NCBI RefSeq assembly: GCF_026239555.1
Contig: NZ_JAPIVP010000012.1
Coordinates: 1-64,000, forward strand
Source: Pedobacter sp. PF22-3
GTDB taxonomy: Bacteria; Bacteroidota; Bacteroidia; Sphingobacteriales; Sphingobacteriaceae
Direction of reading: 5' to 3'
Length of the DNA stretch: 64,000 nt
Part shown: positions 18,201-26,447 of the stretch, piece by piece
Layout of the letters: the number at the start of each line of letters is the position of its first letter
Numbering within the stretch: the stretch's first letter is position 1
Program-made: the position numbers and the translations under genes
Notes under the pieces: model-generated
What the model saw: only the letters and a program-made list of their open reading frames with translations
The model's database searches: none
Told to the model about the DNA's origin: nothing

Positions 18201-18441
18201 CAGCAGATTTAAGCACCTGTGCCTTAAAGCTTCCGGGTAAGCTATTAAACAGCGTAAATTGCCCAGACAGCCCATTAACGCCCAATTCATTGTTGTTCAA
18301 TAAATCTTTGATCTTAGCCCGACTGGTGTCAAGCTCTCCTAAAATCAATTTTTCATTGTCCCTTACAATAATGGTTACTGATGCATCTAACTCAAAAATC
18401 TTCCCGGTAGCCGAAAAAGCGAAGTTGGTATGGTTACTCAT
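15298..18441 (-). CDS. Giant 1047-aa protein of unknown function
   Basis: I do not recognise a family. The N-terminal 640 residues are beta-rich with repeating short amphipathic strands ('SISSFTLSASSNYKIPL', 'TTNNISIFAGFIVSQANIG', 'LQVSALGTSRQSIF'), which suggests a long beta-solenoid or lipid-transfer-like scaffold. Residues about 645-705 are a coiled coil ('LLEEAQNAVRDAARSVQNS'). A hydrophobic, Ala-rich stretch follows (about 725-775, 'VGVNVAIGVAYGALEIAKAAL'), then a second helical and charged region to the end. There is no signal peptide. It is transcribed 80 nt after a 180-aa protein and is coupled to the secreted C11 protease. Its mix of beta scaffold, coiled coil and hydrophobic helix recalls large toxin or pore-forming proteins, but no toxin motif is visible. 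Confidence 0.8.
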   Translation of the reverse strand: MSNHTNFAFSATGKIFELDASVTIIVRDNEKLILGELDTSRAKIKDLLNNNELGVNGLSGQFTLFNSLPGSFKAQVLKSAGIWSVVIQYEKNVAGVKASLYVNAVVLADTKQLALSIDTDFFQGGNVLERFIYDIMTFFAIKKVALIVRNKSSLAINQYLKRTASDHFPEMVLSDRYGNYQLVANSLFDLKNSDSAFGSGLYQLTGLDHIDLIIAAALNTSKFEARLISTNIKKDGYEIEKLYFGIKNDNGFYLEAGGKLNFPLKDDVLTFVLAGNLSISSFTLSASSNYKIPLNTRISLSDLGLMIGVGATGITFGMTGRVTTNNISIFAGFIVSQANIGLITAAITSTKGRTSLKDIIVDIAEVDFPGIEFLDVVALADFEINNAKMPHWNPEEANKADILNNFNSSLPTELAIPGVENLQVSALGTSRQSIFTDTSTMRHYRVDSSGVISLNCQLFICTQPTRIGNYQMNVGFFLCGTIEIFNVKARGLFLIEPGNAILALIEISKIEIKGIFELTRSRKTMPMEPIEGGLAGALIKADAKGPVLYLNINRASKKLEFYLSAYVNILNIFQLDALILLKDRKVYIDLELQYVGFKILFHLDGNYADFSSSGFSSRLVFDTSGFIKLLEEAQNAVRDAARSVQNSIENANRKLTEAQQQILNLSNTINEYNNYIRGYLDRREDASWWRVDEKIYYSAQILYYETLKVGVNVAIGVAYGALEIAKAALTLGGKVASGALEAVANILSAITKLLWIKSFVLSMEFSANAKKIEAELELTVFGNDIMLKGSLDVDKAMNDIGALITGFVKDKLSAKTQEVTSNIGNGIFRTLSSETDYNLLTPKLQSIAQNKKDYYDLLEFHDMIEDFLIESNKRYVNEYEKQPEDWQQNICEIEEVKLKNEVIQRQCVEAFDDEFVSSLDEVITLVRDNQVRANISNEMNQQMTDLLGLVRDINDQKTVARSLRSERRSLFSRVENVIEDNNEVKRSFNANSDFDMDQANENYADGLSELLKKTFPDNTNEYGEEFKDAVAAAIYQFRNPPQVNPRR

Positions 18442-18521
18442 TTGAAATCAAAAAATTATGCGCTTGCGGCTGTACTTAAAAGATATAGATCAACTTAGCT
18501 GATACTAATCATCTAACATTA

Positions 18522-19064
18522 TTATGCTTCGGCTATTTTTTTTTCAGGAGCATCAAGTTTCTTAACTAAATTTTCAATGGTATCTAAATTCAGCTGCTGC
18601 AATACCACATTCTTTTGGGTATTCCAGATTTTAAGCACCAATTTCTCCATTTTCACGAACCCTAAATCAGGAATGGCATCTCCACAATCTACCTCAATAG
18701 AAAATGCATATTCCTTAACATTACCGTTTACATAAATATAAGCGGTTTTCAAACTAAAATTGAGCTTATTCACATCAAACTTTGAATCTGTATCATTACC
18801 GGAATCTGCACCTTTACCAGAATTTGTATCATTACTGGAATCTAACGCTTGTAGATCATTTTTTATCTTTTCTTTATCTACACCGGTACCAAAAGCCTTA
18901 GTTAAATCCTCCATCATTTCTCCTAAGGTAACACTACCTATCTCATCTGGATTTGTCGGGGTTAAAAGAAAAGAAGATACCGTTCCTTTTTTTTCGTAAA
19001 CTGCTACTAATTTGGTTTTAAGTAATTGGAACTGTACGCCCAATTGAAGACTCATGTCACTCAT
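18522..19064 (-). CDS. Hypothetical 180-aa protein upstream of the 1047-aa gene
   Basis: The protein has two halves separated by an acidic, Ser/Asn/Asp-rich linker with tandem 'DSSNDTNSGKGADSGNDTDS'-type repeats (about 75-94). The first half begins 'LQLGVQFQLLKTKLVAVYEKKG'. The second half ('LKTAYIYVNGNVKEYAFSIEV') resembles the amphipathic beta pattern of the large neighbour's N-terminal region. It has no signal peptide or TM segment. It is the first gene of a likely three-gene unit (180-aa, 1047-aa, C11 protease) and could be a chaperone or partner subunit of the large protein; that is inference only. Confidence 0.75.
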   Translation of the reverse strand: MSDMSLQLGVQFQLLKTKLVAVYEKKGTVSSFLLTPTNPDEIGSVTLGEMMEDLTKAFGTGVDKEKIKNDLQALDSSNDTNSGKGADSGNDTDSKFDVNKLNFSLKTAYIYVNGNVKEYAFSIEVDCGDAIPDLGFVKMEKLVLKIWNTQKNVVLQQLNLDTIENLVKKLDAPEKKIAEA

Positions 19065-19824
19065 TTTTTTTAAAATTTTTAATTTTCCTACTCTTTTGGC
19101 TTTTCGGATGATGCCCCGTTTGCGTGGTGGTGTCTGGTCTCCACTTTTGGTTATTTAAAGATTATTCAGCAGATCGGTGTAAATTGCTTAAGCCATTAAT
19201 CACCAACCATTAATGTTTACAATAATTAATTTAAGTACAGTTAAAGGCAAGGATATGAGCCTAAGAAAGTTGGTTTACTATTCGATTGTGCTTTGGCTAA
19301 GCATCCCAATGCACACATTGGGGTCATTGTTTTTTGCATATCAACTATATTTATGGTCGTTAAATACATTTTTCAGGCACAAACTTAACATTAGCCGTTT
19401 TATGGCTAACAAAAAGATTGGTCTTTAGGCAATACAGCTGCAACGAGAAAGAGTTGTGACTTGAGAGCGTTGCATATCCGGATTGTTCCTTCAAAATTAC
19501 CGTGGGATAATTCTGAACAGTTATTGCATCATGAGCAATTACTGATGCACGAATATAATATTTTTATCATTTCGAATAAACATCCTGAGCAAAAATAATA
19601 TTAAAATAATACATGCTTATTGAAGAAATGTAAACTGCGTTGGATAGCGTTTAATCAAAAGGATTAATGTTGCGCCGTAATTGAAATGAATCAAGTATCG
19701 TATTGAGCAAAATCAAGAGAATGGTACTTTTTAATTGTGAATTTAGAGCCGTTAACTTGTTAGTATCCTGTTAAAATGGAGTAAAAAAGATCAGCAAGCT
19801 GTTGTAAGTATAAGATAATTGGAA
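19065..19824. other. Intergenic region, 760 bp
   Basis: This AT-rich region lies between the divergent 180-aa gene and the cNMP-fold gene. It should hold both promoters. No RNA gene or repeat stands out. A possible 71-codon frame at 19213-19428 is not convincing. Confidence 0.5.
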
Positions 19825-20385
19825 ATGGAAAAAATAGAAATTAAGTTTTTTTTGAAAATGTTCCTACCATTAATTAACCCTAGAGAAGGCCGTGCGGCGC
19901 TAAGGTGCCTCTTTAGACATACTACTGCATTTACCCTGCATAAAGGAGAAACGCTCTTTCCAAAAAACATTTCGGGTACAGTTGGTCAGATTATCGTGGT
20001 ATGTAGCGGTCTGGTTAACGGTTTTTTGCAGGATAATGAATGTGAAAGGACCAATATCTGGTTGGGACAAAAAGGTAGTATTTATATTTGTCGAGGCCAG
20101 AATAGCCCTCGGCCAGAACATCTTAATCTGGAGGCTATAGAGGAGGCTATCGTTTTTTTAATAGATCATGAAGAACTCGAAGCCTGCTATAAATCGCATC
20201 CAGAATTAGCAGAAATATTCTACACCTACTTTCTTCCCTGTGCCATGAGCGATGTTAGCGAAAGAAATATAATCTTCCGTCTGCCTGACGTGGCCCATAG
20301 AATTACCCGTTTCCGAAAATTTTATCCTGGGTTGTACGAACGACTGCCAAAAGACTTACTTCTTTCTTATGCTTTATGTGGATAG
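19825..20385 (+). CDS. Stand-alone cyclic-nucleotide-binding-fold protein
   Basis: The ATG at 19825 gives 186 aa (a TTG 6 nt upstream is also possible). It follows the Crp/Fnr pattern seen in Bacteroidota: a helical start, a cNMP-binding jelly-roll ('FTLHKGETLFPKNISGTVGQIIVVCSGLVNGFL') and a connecting helix ('RNIIFRLPDVAHRITRFRKFYPGLYERLPKDLLLSYALCG'). The C-terminus ends where a DNA-binding HTH would begin. The protein may be a sensor without DNA-binding activity, or may form heterodimers with a full regulator. The phosphate-binding cassette is not well conserved, so cAMP binding is doubtful. Confidence 0.75.
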   Translation: MEKIEIKFFLKMFLPLINPREGRAALRCLFRHTTAFTLHKGETLFPKNISGTVGQIIVVCSGLVNGFLQDNECERTNIWLGQKGSIYICRGQNSPRPEHLNLEAIEEAIVFLIDHEELEACYKSHPELAEIFYTYFLPCAMSDVSERNIIFRLPDVAHRITRFRKFYPGLYERLPKDLLLSYALCG

Positions 20386-20460
20386 TTGCTGAAAAGGATA
20401 TGATATTTGCTTCTTAGTTATGGTAGATTTTTCTACAGGCTGCAATATGCTGATACAACT

Positions 20461-21108
20461 TCATTTACGCACTACTTCTCCCCGGTTCTCAGACAGATTA
20501 TAATATAGATTAAAAAAATCTGTACTCCCCACATAAATGAATTTCTTATATCGAACATTTTCGATACCATCTCCTTGCGAAGCCGCTCCCAGTTCAGAAT
20601 AATATCGCAGATTCACCTGCCCGTCAATCCTGGTAACATCAAAAAAAACTGTCCATGCAAATATGGTAAGCAATAGATGAATACCCATATAATTGAGTTC
20701 AAATGACCTGATATGGAACACCACTAACCAAAATATTAAGGCTAGAATTAAGCACACAAGGGCTAGGATCAATCCTGCCAATCTGTATTCGAATATATAG
20801 GGATAGAACAAAGGGTATGGTGCAAAACCGATAAAAAGAAATAACCAAGGGAACAACTGCTTCGAACATACATCTTTCATCCAACAGCACAAAATAAATA
20901 TCAAGCAAATGAAAAACGGAACCAGAAATATAAGCGCAACTTGCTGCGCAAAAGTTAAGACTCTTTCAGAAAACAGCAGATCGGTCAACTCCTCCAGTTT
21001 CAATATATCAATTTTAAACCTATGGTAATAATATAACTCTCCAAAAGCATTCAATGCAAACAAAAACAGGAGGCAAAAAAGTATGTAAATAAATAACATT
21101 CTTAACAT
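20461..21108 (-). CDS. Multi-TM membrane protein of unknown function
   Basis: This 215-aa protein has about five hydrophobic segments (residues 3-22, 51-76, 86-104, 108-131 and 138-160). A C-terminal soluble part ends in '...NLSENRGEVVRK'. It has no recognisable family. It is convergent with the cNMP-fold gene and appears monocistronic; a second ATG at codon 4 is an equally good start. Confidence 0.65.
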   Translation of the reverse strand: MLRMLFIYILFCLLFLFALNAFGELYYYHRFKIDILKLEELTDLLFSERVLTFAQQVALIFLVPFFICLIFILCCWMKDVCSKQLFPWLFLFIGFAPYPLFYPYIFEYRLAGLILALVCLILALIFWLVVFHIRSFELNYMGIHLLLTIFAWTVFFDVTRIDGQVNLRYYSELGAASQGDGIENVRYKKFIYVGSTDFFNLYYNLSENRGEVVRK

Positions 21109-21581
21109 ATTCTATACATATTTTAAAAGGTACATCATGAAAAAAACCATTCACCTATATGATGATACCAAATAGCTTTACCAGACATTTGTTATCTTTA
21201 TTTACAAATGATAAATACTGATGAATCATCATATTTTAGTTTAAATTCATGTTGATCTGAATGGAATTCGAAATTAGATTTAATCCATTTTATTTCCATT
21301 GACTACAGACAGGCCATACCTTGATCATCATCATTACGGATTAACTTTTGCTACTCCATAATCAGAGCAGTATCCTGAAAGTAATTGATATATTTATTTA
21401 GATTGTTATTGGCACATCATGTTGAAGAGATAAAGGCCAAACAGGATTGTTCTTTTTGCATGCCAATAAAAAAAACAGAAAACCTCTTATATAATTACGT
21501 GGCATGTACTATTAAAGCAGCTACATCATAAGATCAGGAGCGAACCAAGGGACTTGTATTAAATCTTTTATAAAAGATCAA
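21109..21581. other. Intergenic region, 470 bp
   Basis: AT-rich; it contains the upstream region of the multi-TM gene and the downstream end of the CRP-type regulator. I see no gene, RNA or repeat in it. Confidence 0.5.
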
Positions 21582-22640
21582 TTATGTACTTTTTTTTAAT
21601 CGCTCAACTTTTTTTAGAATGATATCATTCCCATCCTTTTCTATGAGACCTTCCTTTGTAAAATCACCAAGGATTCTGCTAAGCGTTTCTGAAGCAATTC
21701 CAATTACCTTTGCGAGGTCGTTTCTTGGCAGTGTAAGCCGCGTATTATCTGATACATTACTTTCCTTTTTCGCCAATCTTAAAATCGACCTGGATACTCT
21801 TGCCCGTACAGGGGCATGGGCGAGTTCCAATGTCTGATCATCCTTTTCATGCGCCATTCTCGCCAATTTTTTCGCAAAAAAGCTTGTCACTTCAGGATGA
21901 TCCTGAACCAATTTATTAACCATCGCCAAAGGAATAACCACCACCTGTGCATCATCAATAACCATTGCCGTATTTGATGAATGCGATCCTGAGATAAAAT
22001 CCTGAAATCCAAAGTATTCGCCAGCGTAATATAATTCAGTAATCAATACATGCCCGGAAGAATCTGCAATAAAAGTTTTTATTTTTCCGGACAGCACATA
22101 ATAAATCCCTATACAAGGTTCTCCCCTATAGAAGATTATCTGTTTCTTTTTAAAGATCCTCGGCACTAATGTTTCGCGCATGGCATCCAACCAAAAAAGC
22201 CCATTATCTATTCCTGTATGGCTTTTCTGCTGAAACTGTTGCTGCAGAAAAAACTCATACCGAAGTCGTCTTTTCCTTAACCGGGCCTCCACTTGATTCA
22301 GTAGTTCCGCATCGTCAAAATCATCAGTAAGATATCCATCTGCACCTATTTCCATCAATCTCCTTATCGCGTATTGATCGTCCCCCTTTACAATCATCAC
22401 AACAGATATGCTAACCGTATCGATAAATTTGTTTACCATGCGCAGTAAACCAAACCCATCGATCCCATTTAAATCCATGCCACAGATAATCAGATCTATT
22501 GGTAAGTTCCTGATTAATTCCATCGCCTTTTTCCCATTATCAGTAAACTCAACCAAATATTTACCCATGACCAATATATCAGAAATCTTCGCCCTGAGCT
22601 TGGCGTCCTTTAATATAATCAATATCTTAGAGCCTTCCAT
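21582..22640 (-). CDS. CRP-type regulator with N-terminal pseudo-receiver domain
   Basis: This 352-aa protein has three parts. Residues 1-125 have a response-regulator receiver fold, but the key residues are lost. The phosphoacceptor position is Gly54 ('LIICGMDLNGIDGFGLL'). The acidic pair near residue 10 is replaced by Leu-Lys. The conserved Lys of the 'T-K-P' motif is Asp106 ('GYLTDDFDD'). Residues about 155-280 are a cNMP-binding jelly-roll ('IIFYRGEPCIGIYYVLSGKIKTFI'). The C-terminal 70 residues are a Crp HTH ('LPRNDLAKVIGIASETLSRI'). It should bind DNA as a dimer, but not be controlled by Asp phosphorylation. The target and ligand are unknown. Confidence 0.88.
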   Translation of the reverse strand: MEGSKILIILKDAKLRAKISDILVMGKYLVEFTDNGKKAMELIRNLPIDLIICGMDLNGIDGFGLLRMVNKFIDTVSISVVMIVKGDDQYAIRRLMEIGADGYLTDDFDDAELLNQVEARLRKRRLRYEFFLQQQFQQKSHTGIDNGLFWLDAMRETLVPRIFKKKQIIFYRGEPCIGIYYVLSGKIKTFIADSSGHVLITELYYAGEYFGFQDFISGSHSSNTAMVIDDAQVVVIPLAMVNKLVQDHPEVTSFFAKKLARMAHEKDDQTLELAHAPVRARVSRSILRLAKKESNVSDNTRLTLPRNDLAKVIGIASETLSRILGDFTKEGLIEKDGNDIILKKVERLKKST

Positions 22641-23596
22641 TCAAATGTAATTTTTTCCTACAGAAAACTATTTGTTCCCTGTTGGATATCTAAGTTTGTT
22701 AATTTATTCCTTATCCAGCTGTTACAAAAGAGGGTTACCTAGCCAAAGAATTTAATAGCTTTGGAACTGGGTATAACAGGGATTTTTTTAGTAAAAGCAT
22801 ATAAACCCTATGGCTATCTTCATTATCCCCGACCAAATAATTGATCAGTAAAGCCATCAAACACTGCGCACAATTTGATAGCAATTCCAGGTCAAAAGGC
22901 CAAGCACAAAACAAACACCCAATAATCTACTGATAATCAGACGTATTGATTGTGATATTAAAAATCCAGATGCGCTACATTTTTTATTCTTTGGGATCAC
23001 ATTTTTTTTTGATCGCATTTATTTCAAAAGGTTTGCATTGCATTAATATTATTGATTTAGGGTAGACATTATCAAAGGTTGTTAAAATAATAAAAAAACC
23101 TATTGATTATTATCAACAAGTTGGTTGAAAAAAATCAACTCGAAATATGAGCATATCACGATTTAACCAAGATAAATCGTTTTATAACCTTATTATATCA
23201 ATTGAAGTTATTCTAATGTATGGCTTAGTAAAGATTGCATGCATTTTACAATCAGACGTAAATGCATTATATTTCTTTAAAATAAGAATTTAACCTTTAC
23301 ATACATTATAAAAAAGGGTACCATTAAGTTAAGTTTTTCGGAAGAATTCGCAAAGAAACAATTTTTCAAGAAATATAAATATACCCCATCCGGAAGGGAA
23401 GGCTCCAAAAATCTGAATTAGACTTTACGGGCCTAAGAAACCTGAAACTATCCGCTCCATATAGAATTGCCGCCTCGAGCCTATGGAAGGGATTTGTCAT
23501 AATACGGTTAAGGACAAGGCATCTTAATCTTCGTTTAAACGCGATACAAATTAGGTTTACGTGACAACTTTAGGAGAAATTTGCCTTTAAAAATAA
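22641..23596. other. Large intergenic gap, about 1 kb
   Basis: No convincing gene is present on either strand. Most of it is very AT-rich, but about 23385-23575 is noticeably more GC-rich and contains several short C/G-rich patches (for example CCCCATCCGGAAGGGAAGG). That segment could be the relic of a gene or an uncharacterised RNA; translated frames are full of stops. The right-hand end holds the terminator of the next gene. Confidence 0.5.
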
Positions 23597-23628
23597 AACC
23601 CCAAAAGTTAGACTAAACTTTTGGGGTT
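23597..23628 (-). terminator. Rho-independent terminator
   Basis: A perfect 13-bp stem (AACCCCAAAAGTT / AACTTTTGGGGTT) with a 6-nt loop is followed on the minus strand by a U-rich tract. It ends the SusC/SusD-locus transcript, 70 nt after the stop of the FN3/HEFNH gene. Confidence 0.85.
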
Positions 23629-23699
23629 ACTATTATGATATAGCCGATTTTCATTTTGTTACTGAAATTGGCTTATGCCATTGCATCCAAATGTAATGG

Positions 23700-24941
23700 T
23701 TATGGCGTGTAGGTACCACTACTCCATTCCGGCAAGCCATCTTTTCGCATGGCTTCTATGATTAAGCAATTGTATACATAATCCCAACTTGAAGAAACCT
23801 CACTATCCTGATTTAAGCCATATGGCCACCAATGTTGTTTATCCCCATTAAGTAGTACGTCTTTACCCGTTATCTTTTTAAGTAAAGTATTTACGGTATT
23901 GCCAGTATAAACTCCGTTAACTATTGCCGTACCTGTCCACCAGTCGGTGGTTCCCGTACCTAAAGTGTGATTGAATTCGTGCAGTGTGGTCCGTAATTTT
24001 TGATAAGTAGCATTACTTCCGTAACGTACCCAACCCGTATTCGTTGCATCAGCTGTTCCCACGCCTGGCACATAATTTAGTGTCAATTGCTTTGTAGCTG
24101 ATGTATAATTATTTAAATACCAACATGCACTATCGGCAGCGATTTTTAAACGTGCATAAACATCCATCTCCTCACTGGTAGGATTCGTTGATTTATTAAT
24201 TGTATAGGTAACGTTTCCTTTAGCTATGGTTTTGAAAGTAATTTCAGTACTATAACTCGCCCCTTTCGAATTGATGGCATAAGCACGGGCATAATAAGTG
24301 GTTTTTGGGATAAGGTCTTTTAGGCTTAACCTAAATTTGCCAAGTCCGGCATTATTATGTTTCACTTTACTATTATTGATGGTAGGATTAGGTGAAGAAG
24401 CATATACAATACCCCGTTCTGTCACGGCATCGCCACCGTCTGTTAATACTTCAATATCTGCTGCTGCGACCGTTGAACCTATAATGTACATGGGTGAAAA
24501 ACCAAATGTTGCGCTGGCTATACTGGCAGTGGTTAATTCGATTTCATTACCATAAGCAACACCTGCTTTATTAATAGCAAAAGCTCTTACATAATATTTG
24601 GTTGAGGCAGTTAAACCCGTAAGCTGACTGGTAAAAACACCTGCACCATTAATGCTAACAACACCAACCTTTTTGCTATCGATAGTTGGTTTAGGGGAGG
24701 TACTCCAGCAAATCCCCTGGTCGGTAACAGCAGAACTTCCCTTATCGGTGATGGTTCCTCCGCCCATTGCATCAGTAGTTGTAATGGAAGTGAATACGGT
24801 GGTGGTTAAAGTAGCTACCTGGGCATTAGCTTCGGTTTTTTTTCCCGGTGTTTCAGGCTGGCTTCCACCTTTCTTACATCCGCCAAACATAGCAACAATA
24901 AAAAATGCTGCAAGAAGATATTTTTTTGATTGAGACTTCAT
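23700..24941 (-). CDS. Lipoprotein with FN3 domains and HEFNH metallopeptidase-like motif
   Basis: This 413-aa lipoprotein has a lipobox (MFGGC, Cys about 22). It then has two to three fibronectin type III-like repeats with signatures such as 'TKYYVRAFAINKAGVAYGNEI' and 'TTYYARAYAINSKGASYSTEI'. The C-terminal about 150 residues contain 'LRTTLHEFNHTLGTG' with HEFNH at 321-325, similar to HExxH zinc metallopeptidase motifs, and a downstream 'DKQHWWPYGLNQDS'. It is probably surface-exposed and may hydrolyse or bind protein or glycan. It is the last gene before a strong terminator, after a 257-nt gap from the upstream lipoprotein genes. Confidence 0.8.
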   Translation of the reverse strand: MKSQSKKYLLAAFFIVAMFGGCKKGGSQPETPGKKTEANAQVATLTTTVFTSITTTDAMGGGTITDKGSSAVTDQGICWSTSPKPTIDSKKVGVVSINGAGVFTSQLTGLTASTKYYVRAFAINKAGVAYGNEIELTTASIASATFGFSPMYIIGSTVAAADIEVLTDGGDAVTERGIVYASSPNPTINNSKVKHNNAGLGKFRLSLKDLIPKTTYYARAYAINSKGASYSTEITFKTIAKGNVTYTINKSTNPTSEEMDVYARLKIAADSACWYLNNYTSATKQLTLNYVPGVGTADATNTGWVRYGSNATYQKLRTTLHEFNHTLGTGTTDWWTGTAIVNGVYTGNTVNTLLKKITGKDVLLNGDKQHWWPYGLNQDSEVSSSWDYVYNCLIIEAMRKDGLPEWSSGTYTP

Positions 24942-25160
24942 TAATAGGTATGATTAAAAATTAATAATTGAGATAGCTTTAACAGTAATTGATTATTCTG
25001 CTCAGTTTAAATTATTAATGTCAATTGAACAAATTGGAAATTATCCTTAAACGGTATTTGCAAAAGCGAATAATCATTTAGTAACGAAATGATAAAGCGT
25101 ATCAAGAAAAATTAAATATATTCCTCATAGTTAAGAGAGACATTAACTTAATGATTAAAG

Positions 25161-25194
25161 TAATTAGCAGACTTCTAATGAAGTCTGCTAATTA
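25161..25194 (-). terminator. Perfect 14-bp inverted repeat after the DUF4998 gene
   Basis: TAATTAGCAGACTT (25161-25174) pairs with AAGTCTGCTAATTA (25181-25194) around a 6-nt loop, starting 4 nt after the stop. The trailing U tract is weak. It probably limits read-through from the SusC/SusD operon into the FN3/HEFNH gene. Confidence 0.65.
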
Positions 25195-25198
25195 TATT

Positions 25199-26422
25199 TT
25201 ACAGATAAGCTTGTTTAATTAGTTTAACACTGCCAACCTTAATATATTGACCAGAGTTATCTATTGAAACGGCAAAACCTATTGATACAGTAGTTTGCTG
25301 TGCAAGCGTGAAATCTAACTTCCCATCTGATATATTTGCAAAAGCTATTGATGCTGAAGTGATATCAGCAACATTTGGAAGCGTGTTTCCGGCAGCAACT
25401 GCAATGAATCTTGAGCCGCCACTGTTTTGATCTATTCCACTCAAACGGAAGCTATAAGTACCCGCCGGAAGTGTGATCGTCTGATAAATCAACCCGTTAG
25501 TAACCGGTGTGGTAATTCCCCAACCAGCTTCGAAAGACAATACCCCAACACCTCCACGATACTCATAACCACCATAACGATTACTGCTGATGTTTTTCAC
25601 ACCAGAAGTGCTGATCCAATCAGCTAGTGTACCCCATCTTGAACCATCCCAGGTATTTCTATTAAATGGCCCAGTATTTTTAAGATAAGTCGAAGTCAAA
25701 TCCTGCTCTGCATAGCGTGGTATATAACGATCAGTGAAGCCTGTTTTAAAAGTATCTATACAACTGGTATCAGGGAGAAATAATGTTCTATATTTAATCG
25801 TAGAACTGGTTTTAAAATTTTTCAAGATAGTACTAGTAGAATCTATAGGAGTCTTTATAGTAACTGTTTGATTACTGTTGTTTACATATTGTACTTCCGT
25901 AGCAAATACTCCTGTTAACCGATCCATTCCAAGCCAATCTATTTTCGTTACTCCATCAGAACTTGTTTGCGCTAAACTTATTCCTCTGTTACTTAAAGAT
26001 GCTTTGTAACGATCACCATAAGATCTGGCATTAGCATATACGGGAACAGATTTATTACCCACCTTATCGTACGTGTAAATGGTAAAATTCTGTAAACCTT
26101 CAGCTACATTCTGTATCGAATATACTAATGTATCAACAGCATTTTTTTTAACTACCGGCAGCACAACTGAATCTTGTCCATTGTTCCAGGTTATTTTACA
26201 CTTAACCACTTTTGGATCTGCTAAAAACAGGCCTTTTAGCACGACCCTGCTATCTCCAGAAAACATCTTAACAGAATCTAGTTTTCCGGTGTAAGATATC
26301 TCACCTCCTTCTACAAACTTCTTAAAATCATTTTGTTTAGTACATGCAGTGTATAACACGGCAACAAGAAGGAGCGCAAAAAAAGCTTTAATCCTGTTAT
26401 ATTTTATGTTGTAATTATTCAT
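25199..26422 (-). CDS. DUF4998/DUF5013-type surface lipoprotein
   Basis: This 407-aa protein has a lipobox ('LLVAVLYTACTKQ', Cys27). The N-terminal half fits DUF4998 ('GEISYTGKLDSVKMFSGDSRVVLKGLF' and a following Ig-like repeat). The C-terminal half fits DUF5013 ('WDGSRWGTLADW', 'IYQTITLPAGTYSFRLSG'). Such proteins usually sit at the end of SusC/SusD loci as surface glycan-binding proteins. It is 25 nt downstream of the DUF4959 gene and shares its transcript. The ligand cannot be inferred from the sequence alone. Confidence 0.85.
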   Translation of the reverse strand: MNNYNIKYNRIKAFFALLLVAVLYTACTKQNDFKKFVEGGEISYTGKLDSVKMFSGDSRVVLKGLFLADPKVVKCKITWNNGQDSVVLPVVKKNAVDTLVYSIQNVAEGLQNFTIYTYDKVGNKSVPVYANARSYGDRYKASLSNRGISLAQTSSDGVTKIDWLGMDRLTGVFATEVQYVNNSNQTVTIKTPIDSTSTILKNFKTSSTIKYRTLFLPDTSCIDTFKTGFTDRYIPRYAEQDLTSTYLKNTGPFNRNTWDGSRWGTLADWISTSGVKNISSNRYGGYEYRGGVGVLSFEAGWGITTPVTNGLIYQTITLPAGTYSFRLSGIDQNSGGSRFIAVAAGNTLPNVADITSASIAFANISDGKLDFTLAQQTTVSIGFAVSIDNSGQYIKVGSVKLIKQAYL

Positions 26423-26447
26423 ATTTATAATTTAATAGGTATAAAAT

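Noticed and set aside
19213..19428. 71-aa hydrophobic frame
   Set aside because: It could be a small membrane protein, but there is no start signal or conserved pattern and composition matches the intergenic DNA.
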